Shown here piece after piece: positions 45,311 through 52,353 of a stretch of 64,000 nucleotides of DNA. The notes beneath the pieces were generated by a model. The model made no database searches. It saw nothing but the letters and a program-made list of their open reading frames with translations, and was not told the origin of the DNA. The stretch is from contig NZ_CP045096.1 of the NCBI RefSeq assembly GCF_009184865.1, positions 1,674,001 to 1,738,000 on the forward strand, given 5' to 3'. The translations under genes were made by a program, and so were the position numbers. This stretch comes from Streptomyces phaeolivaceus. Its GTDB lineage: Bacteria; Actinomycetota; Actinomycetes; Streptomycetales; Streptomycetaceae. Each line of letters begins with the position of its first letter. Within the stretch, counting starts at the first letter, position 1.

Positions 45311-46375
45311 ATGATGCACCCAGACCACCCGCCAGGTCTCGACCTCGACCGGCTCCGCGCCCTGCTCGACACCGAGCGGCCCGGACTCGTGGGCGGCCCG
45401 CTCACCGGCCGGCTGATCGAGGGCGGACGGTCGAACCTGACGTACGAGGTCACGGACGGCACCGCGCGATGGGTCGTACGACGGCCGCCGCTCGGCCATG
45501 TGCTGGCGACCGCGCACGACATGAAGCGCGAGCACCGCGTGATCAGCGCGCTGCACCCGACGGACGTGCCCGTGCCGCGCCCCGTGCTGCTCTGCGAGAA
45601 CCCCGAGAACGGCGCCGTGCTCGGCGCGCCCTTCTACGTCATGGACTTCGTCGAGGGCACCCCCTACCGCACCGCCGAGCAGCTCGCCCCGCTGGGCCCG
45701 GAGCGCACCCGGGCCGCCGTGCTGAGCCTGGTGGACACCCTGGTCGAACTGCACGCGGTAGACCCCGCCGAGGTGGGCCTCGCCGACTTCGGGCGCCCGG
45801 AGGGCTTCCTCGACCGCCAACTGCGGCGCTGGGGAAAGCAGTTGGACGCGTCCCGCAACCGCGAGCTGGCCGGTATCGACGAGCTGCACGCGGCCCTGGG
45901 CCGACAGCTGCCCCACTCCCCCGCCGCGACGGTCGTGCACGGCGACTACCGCCTCGACAACGTCCTGCTCGGCGAGGACGACGCGATCAAGGCCATCCTC
46001 GACTGGGAGATGTCCACCCTCGGCGATCCGCTCACCGACCTGGGCCTGCTGGTCATGTACAGCGTGCCGCTGGCCACGCCCGACTCGCCCGTCTCCACCA
46101 CCGCGACGGCCGCCGGACACCCCGATCCGGCCGAGATCGTCGAGCGGTACGCGGCGCGCTCGGGCCGGGACGTCTCCGCGGTGTCCTGGTACACGGCGTT
46201 CGCCTGGTTCAAGCTCGCCGTGATCCTGGAGGGCATCCACTACCGGTACACCCTCGGCCAGACGGTCGGCCGCGGCTTCGACCGCATCGGCGACCTGGTC
46301 CCCGTCTTCATCGAACACGGCCTGACGACTCTTCGCACCGGCTCCGGTTCCGGTTCCGCCGCCCAGGAGGGCTGA
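45311..46375 (+). CDS. APH-family phosphotransferase (ACAD10/11 kinase-domain type)
   Basis: A 354-residue aminoglycoside-phosphotransferase-fold kinase: RLIEGGRSNLTYEVTDG (nucleotide loop), RPPLGHVLATAHDMKREHRV, catalytic VVHGDYRLDNVLLG (Brenner motif) and metal site AILDWEMSTLGDPLTDLG. This subgroup matches the kinase half of ACAD10/11, which from literature memory phosphorylates 4-hydroxyacyl-CoA before an elimination by the dehydrogenase half. The acyl-CoA dehydrogenase follows after six nt, supporting that role. ATG 45311 or 45314; TAGGAG lies just upstream. Confidence 0.87.
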   Translation: MMHPDHPPGLDLDRLRALLDTERPGLVGGPLTGRLIEGGRSNLTYEVTDGTARWVVRRPPLGHVLATAHDMKREHRVISALHPTDVPVPRPVLLCENPENGAVLGAPFYVMDFVEGTPYRTAEQLAPLGPERTRAAVLSLVDTLVELHAVDPAEVGLADFGRPEGFLDRQLRRWGKQLDASRNRELAGIDELHAALGRQLPHSPAATVVHGDYRLDNVLLGEDDAIKAILDWEMSTLGDPLTDLGLLVMYSVPLATPDSPVSTTATAAGHPDPAEIVERYAARSGRDVSAVSWYTAFAWFKLAVILEGIHYRYTLGQTVGRGFDRIGDLVPVFIEHGLTTLRTGSGSGSAAQEG

Positions 46376-46381
46376 TCTCCC

Positions 46382-47632
46382 ATGGACTTCGCATTCGACG
46401 CCCGTACGGAGGAGCTGCGCGCCAGGCTCCTCGCCTTCATGGACGCGTACGTCTACCCGGCGGAAGCCGTGGCCGAGGAGCAGCGGGCCGAGTCGGCCTC
46501 GCCGTGGGACACGCCCGCCGTGGTGGAGGAGCTGAAGGCCGAGGCCCGCAGGCAGGGCCTGTGGAACCTCTTCCTGCCCGACTCCGAGTACGGGGCCGGG
46601 CTCACCAACCTCCAGTACGCCCCGCTCGCCGAGATCACCGGGCGCTCCCCGCAGCTGGCGCCGACCGCGCTGAACTGCGCCGCGCCCGACACCGGCAACA
46701 TGGAGGTGCTGACCCAGTTCGGCGACGAGGCGCAGAAGAAGCAGTGGCTCCAGCCGCTGCTCGCCGGTGAGATCCGGTCCGCGTTCGCGATGACCGAGCC
46801 GGAGGTGGCCTCCTCGGACGCCACCAACATCACCACGCTCATCGAGCGGGACGAGGGGGGCACCTCCCGCTCGAGCGGAGCCGAGAGTGGGGGAGACTAC
46901 GTCATCACCGGGCGGAAGTGGTACATCTCCGGGGCGATGAACCCCGACTGTCAGATCTTCATCGTGATGGGCAAGACGGACCCGGGTGCCGCCGATGTCC
47001 GCCGTCAGCAGTCGATGGTGCTGGTGCCGCGTGACACCCCGGGTGTCACGGTGAAGCGGGCGATGCGGGTGTTCGGGTACGAGGACCACTCCCACGGCGG
47101 CCACGCCGAGGTCGTCTTCGAGGGTGCGCGCGTGCCCGCCTCGAACCTGATCGGCGAGGAGGGCGGCGGGTTCGCCATCGCGCAGGCGCGGCTCGGCCCC
47201 GGCCGTATCCACCACTGCATGCGGCTCATCGGGATGGCCGAGCGGGCGATCGAGCTGATGTGCCGGCGGGCGGTGGCCCGGGAGGCGTTCGGCAAGGCGC
47301 TCGCCCAGCAGGGGGTCGTGCACAACTGGATCGCCGACGCGCGGGTGGCCGTCGAGCAGCTGCGGCTGCTGGTGCTGAAGACGGCCTGGATGATGGACAC
47401 GGTGGGCAACAAGGGGGCCCACACCGAGATCCAGGCGATCAAGATCGCGACGCCTCGGACGGTCGTGGACATCCTCGACCGGGCGATCCAGCTGCACGGG
47501 GCGGGGGGTGTCAGTCAGGACTTCCCGCTGGCGGAGCTGTACGCGGGGGCCCGGACGCTGATGATCGCGGACGGGCCGGACGAGGTGCATCAGCGGTCGC
47601 TGGCCCGGCGGGAGCTGAAGCGGTACGTGTGA
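46382..47632 (+). CDS. Acyl-CoA dehydrogenase (ACAD10/11-like partner)
   Basis: A 416-residue flavoenzyme of the ACAD family: LTNLQYAPLAEITGRSPQLA, the flavin stretch FAMTEPEVASSDATNI, WYISGAMNPDCQIFIVMGKT, GPGRIHHCMRLIGMAERAIE and the C-terminal IQLHGAGGVSQDFPLAELYA. Together with the preceding kinase it forms a bacterial split version of ACAD10/11. Residues about 159-171 (GGTSRSSGAESGG) interrupt the normally continuous IERDG-DYVITGRKWY and are encoded by a 41-nt repeat-like insertion. Co-transcribed with the kinase under the operator at 45251. Confidence 0.92.
   Translation: MDFAFDARTEELRARLLAFMDAYVYPAEAVAEEQRAESASPWDTPAVVEELKAEARRQGLWNLFLPDSEYGAGLTNLQYAPLAEITGRSPQLAPTALNCAAPDTGNMEVLTQFGDEAQKKQWLQPLLAGEIRSAFAMTEPEVASSDATNITTLIERDEGGTSRSSGAESGGDYVITGRKWYISGAMNPDCQIFIVMGKTDPGAADVRRQQSMVLVPRDTPGVTVKRAMRVFGYEDHSHGGHAEVVFEGARVPASNLIGEEGGGFAIAQARLGPGRIHHCMRLIGMAERAIELMCRRAVAREAFGKALAQQGVVHNWIADARVAVEQLRLLVLKTAWMMDTVGNKGAHTEIQAIKIATPRTVVDILDRAIQLHGAGGVSQDFPLAELYAGARTLMIADGPDEVHQRSLARRELKRYV
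46855..46895. repeat. Repeat-like insertion inside the acyl-CoA dehydrogenase gene
   Basis: GGGGGGCACCTCCCGCTCGA plus GCGGAGCCGAGAGTGGGGGAG lies in frame between the codons for RDE and DYVITG. It contains an imperfect palindrome CTCCCGCTCGAGCGGAG and, from memory, resembles a short element found in many Streptomyces genomes. Related ACADs run straight through this position. Confidence 0.6.
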
Positions 47633-47636
47633 GGTT

Positions 47637-47896
47637 GGGCGCGTGATGGCTCGGGGGTGCGGGTTCGGTGGGCGGGTGCGGGTTCGGTGGGCGGGTGCGG
47701 GTTCGGTGGGCGGGTGCGGGTGAGTGGGGGCTGGCCGCGCAGTTCCCCGCGCCCCTGAAGGCAACGGCCCTTGCGGGCCGTTGAAAAAGGACGGGGCGCA
47801 GCCCCTGCTTTTTCAGGGGCGCGGGGAACTGCGCGAGAAGCCCCACCGGACCCGCACCCGCCAACCGAACCCGCACCCCCGAGCCATCACGCGCCC
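47637..47896. repeat. 260-bp nested inverted repeat with tandem 19-mers
   Basis: Outer arms 47637-47683 and 47850-47896 are complementary at 46 of 47 positions. Inside the left side the 19-mer GGTGCGGGTTCGGTGGGCG is repeated three times in tandem (from about 47656). The inner part is a copy of the dispersed palindrome (GCGCAGTTCCCCGCGCCCCT at about 47738; complement at 47814-47836) with an A/T-rich centre. It occupies the whole gap between the convergent ACAD and tetR genes and touches the tetR stop codon. Confidence 0.9.
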
Positions 47897-48498
47897 TACG
47901 GTCGCAGTGCTCTCAACAGCAGGTCGGCCAGGTGGTCCGCCACCTCCTGCGGGCCCATCGGGCCATCGGGGCGGTACCAGGTGGACAGATGGTGGACCGA
48001 GCCGAAGTGGTAGTCGACGACCAGGTCCGCGGGCGTGGCCGTGGAGAAGACACCCGTCTCCTGCCCCTCCTCCACGAGCGCCCGAAAGCGCTCGTGGTAC
48101 CGGCGGCGCTCCGCACGGACCTGCTTGTTCTTCTCGGGGCTCAGATGGTGCATGGACCGGAAGAAGATCATCGCGTCGTCGAGATTGTCGATGGTCGTGA
48201 CGACCACATCCGCGGCGGCCCCCCGCAACCGCTCCTCCACCGGCGCGTCGGCCCCCGCGAACGCGTCCAACCGCTCCTGCTGGATCCGCAGCACACGCGC
48301 GTACACCTCGTGCAGCAGATCGTCCTTGGAACCGAAGTAGTGGTACAGCGCGCCCTTGGTGACACCGGCCGCCTCGACGATCTCCTGCACGGAGGTGCGG
48401 TCGTAGCCCCGCTCGGCGAAGAGCCGGGTGGCGGCGGCCAGCAGCCGCTGCGGGACGGGCGTACCGTCTCCGTCCGTCGTCCTGGGCACTGCCGCCAC
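47896..48498 (-). CDS. TetR family regulator
   Basis: A 200-residue TetR repressor: HTH in QRLLAAATRLFAERGYDRTS, VQEIVEAAGVTKGALYHYFG, SKDDLLHEVYARVL, and a ligand domain typical of KstR2/FadR-like acyl-CoA-responsive repressors. GTG 48498 (VAAVPRTTDGD) is chosen; GTG 48489 and longer frames are possible. It is downstream of the SDR on the same strand; identical operators before the SDR and before the kinase gene make it the likely regulator of both units and itself. Confidence 0.88.
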   Translation of the reverse strand: MAAVPRTTDGDGTPVPQRLLAAATRLFAERGYDRTSVQEIVEAAGVTKGALYHYFGSKDDLLHEVYARVLRIQQERLDAFAGADAPVEERLRGAAADVVVTTIDNLDDAMIFFRSMHHLSPEKNKQVRAERRRYHERFRALVEEGQETGVFSTATPADLVVDYHFGSVHHLSTWYRPDGPMGPQEVADHLADLLLRALRP

Positions 48499-48630
48499 CT
48501 GCCTTCCGAGGTTCTGTTGTCGCCTACTGGTCGCCCGCCGCCCCTCGATCGGTTCCCGATCGGGCGGAATCGGGCGCTCCCGCCGGAGGATCATCCCACT
48601 CTCCGGCATTCGTCCGCCGGGCAGGGCCGG

Positions 48631-49392
48631 TCAGCCGGTCGTCTCCCACTTCTGCTGGAGGTGGTTCATGTTGGTCAGCCAGCGGTCCGGGTCCGCCGCC
48701 CTGGCCTGGTAGTACCCGGCCACCTCGGGGTGCGGCAGGATCAGGAAGCGGTCCTCGTCGATGCCCCGGAAGAGCGCGTCGGCGACATCCTCCGGCTCGA
48801 TCGCGGTCGGCGCGAGCACCAGGTCGCCGGCGCTCCCTGAGGCCGTCAGCATGTCGGTGCGCACACCCTGCGGGCAGATCGCGTGCACCTTGATCCCCCG
48901 GTGCCGGTAGGTGAGGGACAGCCATTCGGCGAACGCGTACGCCCCGTGCTTGGTGACGCTGTAGGGCGCGGCGCCGATCATCGTCAGCAGCCCCGCCGCC
49001 GAGACCGTCGACACGAAACGGCCGCCGCCGCGCTCCAGCCACTCGGGCAGCAGCTCGTGCGCGGCCCGGACGTGCGCCATCACGTTCACGTCCCAGGCGA
49101 GCGCCCACACCTTCTCGTCGGCGGCCTCGGTGCCACCGGAGGCGAGCCCGGCGTTGGCGCAGTACACGTCCACGGTCCCGCCGAGCGCGTCGCGCGCCGC
49201 CGGGACGATCGCCGAGGCGTCCCCCGGCACCGCGATCCCGCCGATCTCGTCGGCCACCGCCTTCGCCCGGTCCCCGTCCAGGTCGTTCACGACGACCCGG
49301 GCCCCCTCGGCCGCGAACCGCCGCGCCAGAGCGGCCCCGATCCCCCCACCGGCCCCGGTCACGACCACACCCGCGCCCCGCACGTCTCCCAC
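48631..49392 (-). CDS. SDR family oxidoreductase
   Basis: A 253-residue short-chain dehydrogenase: cofactor loop VVTGAGGGIGAALARRFAAE, NDLDGD (Asp after beta-2 suggests NAD preference), CANAGLASGG and the active-site SxnYxxxK in STVSAAGLLTMIGAAPYSVT-K. Likely oxidises a hydroxyacyl or alcohol intermediate of the pathway of the neighbouring kinase and ACAD. Leads the SDR-tetR unit. Confidence 0.92.
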   Translation of the reverse strand: MGDVRGAGVVVTGAGGGIGAALARRFAAEGARVVVNDLDGDRAKAVADEIGGIAVPGDASAIVPAARDALGGTVDVYCANAGLASGGTEAADEKVWALAWDVNVMAHVRAAHELLPEWLERGGGRFVSTVSAAGLLTMIGAAPYSVTKHGAYAFAEWLSLTYRHRGIKVHAICPQGVRTDMLTASGSAGDLVLAPTAIEPEDVADALFRGIDEDRFLILPHPEVAGYYQARAADPDRWLTNMNHLQQKWETTG

Positions 49393-49449
49393 GATCGCTC
49401 TCCTTCAACACCGACACATCAAGAACGGCTCACCCACAGCCTCAGACTA

Positions 49450-49464
49450 ACCGGTCGGTATGTC
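49450..49464. promoter_or_regulatory. TetR-type operator upstream of the SDR-tetR unit
   Basis: ACCGGTCGGTATGTC is the exact reverse complement of 45251-45265. It lies 58 nt upstream of the minus-strand SDR start, where a repressor would block the promoter. Confidence 0.72.
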
Positions 49465-49484
49465 CCCGAGAAAGGGCGCCACCA

Positions 49485-49562
49485 CCGCGCCCCGACAGGG
49501 GCTCGGGGCTGTGACATTTGCGGCTCCGCCGCGTGGGCGCGAGAAGCCCCACCGGACCCGCG
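49485..49562. repeat. Dispersed repeat, GCGGCTCCGCCGCGTGGGCGC type, copy A
   Basis: GGGGCTGTGACATTTGCGGC TCCGCCGCGTGGGCGCGAGA followed by AGCCCCACCGGACCCGCGGA. The 3' tail is the one found in the palindromes at 42342 and 47637, so the two repeat types share an end. The second copy is at 56780 in inverted orientation. Confidence 0.75.
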
Positions 49563-49634
49563 GACGACAAACCACCCGCGGAAGCGCCTAGCCTGCCCAT
49601 AACACCGCTCCCCGCGATGACGGAGGTCACCCCC

Positions 49635-50888
49635 ATGCACCTCTCCCGCCGTACCTTCCTCGCCGCCTCCACCGCGGCCACCGCCTCGACCGCAGCCACA
49701 GCCGGCCTCACCTCCGCACCCCCCGCCGAGGCAGCCCGCCAGGGGCTCCGCACCGGATTCGAGCGCCTGACCGCCGACGGCTACGAACTCCTCGGCGGTC
49801 AGAAGGTCGGCATCGTCACCAACCCCACCGGCGTCACCCGGGACGCCCGTCACATCGTCGATGTGACGCACGCCGACGACCGGGTGGACCTGAGGGCCGT
49901 CTTCGGCCCGGAGCACGGCTTTCGCGGCACCGCCCAGGCCGGCGGCTCCGAGGGCCGTCACGACGACCCGGCGACCGGCCTGCCGGTCTACGACACGTAC
50001 CAGAAGAGCGGCCGGGCCCTCGCGGACATCTTCACGGCCTCCGGCGTGGACACGGTCGTCTTCGACATCCAGGACGTCGGCGCCCGCTTCTACACATACA
50101 TCTGGACGCTCTACGACTGCATGGAGGCGGCCCGGCTGGCCGGGAAGCGGTTCGTGGTGCTGGACCGTCCGAACCCGATGACCGGGCGCGCCGCCCAGGG
50201 GCCGGTCCTGCACAAGGAGTTCGCGTCCTTCGTCGGGCGGCAGCCCATCGCGCAGGCGCACGGGATGACGGTGGCGGAGCTGGCGCGGCTGTTCAACGAG
50301 GAGTTCCTCACCACGCCCGTACCGCTGCGGACCGTGGCGATGTCGGGGTGGAAGCGGTCGCGGTTCTACGACTCCTCCGGGCTGCCCTGGGTGCCGCCGA
50401 GCCCGAACATGCCGACGCCGGACACCGCGCTCGTGTACTCCGGGACGTGTCTCTTCGAGGGGACGAACCTGTCGGAGGGGCGGGGCACCACACGGCCGTT
50501 CGAGCTGCTGGGCGCGGAGGGCGTCGACCGGCGCTGGGCGGCGGCGGCGAACGAACTCGGGCTGCCCGGTGTGCGGTTCAGGGAGGCGTACTTCGCGCCG
50601 ACGTTCTCGAAGTTCCAGGGGAAGACCGTCGGGGGCGTACAGATCCATGTCCACGACCGGGTGGCGTACGACCCCGTCCGTACCGGTGTCGGGCTGCTGG
50701 TGACCGCCAAGCGGGTGTGGAGCGGCTTCGCCTGGCGGCCGGACAACTGGATCGACAGGCTGACCGGTTCGGCCCGGGTGCGGACGATGATCGACGCGGG
50801 TGCCGGTACGGACGAGGTCGTGGCGGGCTGGCAGGAGGAGCTGGCGGCGTTCCGCCGGGTGCGCGAGCGGTACCTGCTGTACCGCTAG
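49635..50888 (+). CDS. DUF1343/NamZ-like exo-beta-N-acetylmuramidase, Tat-exported
   Basis: A 417-residue secreted protein: twin-arginine signal HLSRRTFLAASTAATASTAA, then the DUF1343 fold (GQKVGIVTNPTGVTRDARHI, VFGPEHGFRGTAQAGG, VVFDIQDVGARFYTYIWTLY, LDRPNPMTG and GTNLSEGRGTTRPFELLGAE). Family members characterised as NamZ release N-acetylmuramic acid from peptidoglycan fragments. It may recycle cell-wall material. ATG 49635 is preceded by GGAGG; ATG 49617 is possible. Confidence 0.85.
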   Translation: MHLSRRTFLAASTAATASTAATAGLTSAPPAEAARQGLRTGFERLTADGYELLGGQKVGIVTNPTGVTRDARHIVDVTHADDRVDLRAVFGPEHGFRGTAQAGGSEGRHDDPATGLPVYDTYQKSGRALADIFTASGVDTVVFDIQDVGARFYTYIWTLYDCMEAARLAGKRFVVLDRPNPMTGRAAQGPVLHKEFASFVGRQPIAQAHGMTVAELARLFNEEFLTTPVPLRTVAMSGWKRSRFYDSSGLPWVPPSPNMPTPDTALVYSGTCLFEGTNLSEGRGTTRPFELLGAEGVDRRWAAAANELGLPGVRFREAYFAPTFSKFQGKTVGGVQIHVHDRVAYDPVRTGVGLLVTAKRVWSGFAWRPDNWIDRLTGSARVRTMIDAGAGTDEVVAGWQEELAAFRRVRERYLLYR

Positions 50889-50979
50889 CGGAGCTCGTAC
50901 GTGACGTATGGCCATCTTTCGCCGTTGGCAGGACCATGCGCCTGAGCGCACCACCAACGGGGGCCGAAGGGGGCTCGTC

Positions 50980-52299
50980 ATGGCGGATCCGGGAATGAGC
51001 GTGACTCCCTACTGGGAACTGACCTTCGACGCGGACGGGGACGTGGACACCGGTCAGCGGGACCGGCTGCTGGACGGGGTCGGGAAACGCGGGGTGGTGG
51101 ATCTGGTCGTGTTCGCGCACGGCTGGAACAGCGACCGGTCCGGCGCGACCGGGCTCTACAGCCGCTTCCTCGCCCCGTTCCCCGACCTGGCGCCGAAGGC
51201 GAGGCTGGGGTACGTCGGTGTGCTGTGGCCCTCGATGCGGTTCTCGGACGAGCCGATCCCGGACTTCAAGCCCGTCCCGGCCGTGGCGCCGGGGCGCCCC
51301 GCGCTCGACAAGAACACCCGGCACGCCCTGCTGGAGGTCTTCCCCGGGCGGGCCGTCCTCGTCGAGCAGCTCGCCCGGCTGTTGGAGCAACGGCCGGACG
51401 AGGGCGCCTCGTTGGAGGAGTTCGGGCGGCTCGTAAGGCTGCTGGTGGAGGTGGAGCCGCAGGGGCCGCAGGGCGCGTTCACGGCGGACACCCTCACCGA
51501 GGGGGTGCCGGAGGGCACGCCCGGGATGTTGTGCGGGGACCCGGTGGCGGTGTGCGCGGACTTCGCGTCGGCGCTGGCGGAGGTCGGGACGACCGAGGTG
51601 CCGACCGGGGCCGCCGTCACCCCTCCCCGGGCCTGGGACGGCGCCCATGAACTCCTGCGGCAGGCCACGTACTTCGCGATGAAGCGGCGGGCGGGGACGG
51701 TCGGCGAGCGGGGGCTCGGGCGGCTGCTGGGGCAGCTCGCGGGGAGGGCGCCGAAGGTGCGGGTGCACCTCGTGGGGCACAGCTTCGGCGCGCGACTCGT
51801 GTCGTTCGCGCTGCGCGGACTGCCCGAGGGGGTGCACACCGTGAAGTCGGTGACGCTCCTTCAGGCGGCCTTCTCCCACTACGCGTTCGCGCCGCGGCTG
51901 CCGCACGACAGCCGTGCGAGCGGGGTGCTGAACGGCCAACAGAAGCGTATCGACGGCCCGTTGGTGTGCTGTCACTCCAAGCACGACTCGGCGCTGGGCA
52001 CGATCTATCCGCTCGCCTCCCGGATGGCGGGCGACGCGCGGACGGTGCTGGGGCTGAGCGTGAACAGCCTGCTGGGCGCGAAATGGGGCGCCCTCGGCTA
52101 CGGCGGTGTCCAGGCGGTCAAGGGCACCCGGTCGTTCAAGCTGGCCGACGCCCTCAAGGCCCAGCTGCCGACGGCGGGTTGTGTGAACATCGACGCCTCC
52201 GCCGTGGTGAAGCGGGGCGGTGCGCCGTCCGGTGCCCACAGCGACATCTGTCACCGGGAGCTGGCGCGGGTGGTGCTGGCGGCGGGCCGTGTCGTCTGA
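50980..52299 (+). CDS. Alpha/beta hydrolase-fold protein
   Basis: A 439-residue cytosolic protein. VVFAHGWNSDRSGATGLYSR at the N-terminus is the oxyanion region and VHLVGHSFGARLVSFALRGL contains the nucleophile Ser (GHSFG); a candidate acid/His pair follows (HSKHDSALGTIYPLASRM; GAHSDICHRELARVV). A long helical lid separates them. Some Streptomyces homologs are mislabelled as kinases. Substrate unknown. ATG 50980 fits the usual MADPGMSVTPYWELTF start. Confidence 0.8.
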   Translation: MADPGMSVTPYWELTFDADGDVDTGQRDRLLDGVGKRGVVDLVVFAHGWNSDRSGATGLYSRFLAPFPDLAPKARLGYVGVLWPSMRFSDEPIPDFKPVPAVAPGRPALDKNTRHALLEVFPGRAVLVEQLARLLEQRPDEGASLEEFGRLVRLLVEVEPQGPQGAFTADTLTEGVPEGTPGMLCGDPVAVCADFASALAEVGTTEVPTGAAVTPPRAWDGAHELLRQATYFAMKRRAGTVGERGLGRLLGQLAGRAPKVRVHLVGHSFGARLVSFALRGLPEGVHTVKSVTLLQAAFSHYAFAPRLPHDSRASGVLNGQQKRIDGPLVCCHSKHDSALGTIYPLASRMAGDARTVLGLSVNSLLGAKWGALGYGGVQAVKGTRSFKLADALKAQLPTAGCVNIDASAVVKRGGAPSGAHSDICHRELARVVLAAGRVV

Positions 52300-52353
52300 T
52301 CCCGGCCCGCCGCCGGCATGTGCTCACCGGAACCTACCGGTGTCCGTGGGCGC

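Noticed and set aside
47656..47720. Three 19-bp tandem repeats that could suggest a CRISPR array
   Set aside because: Units are directly adjacent with no spacers, and no cas genes are present; it is a slippage repeat within a palindromic element.
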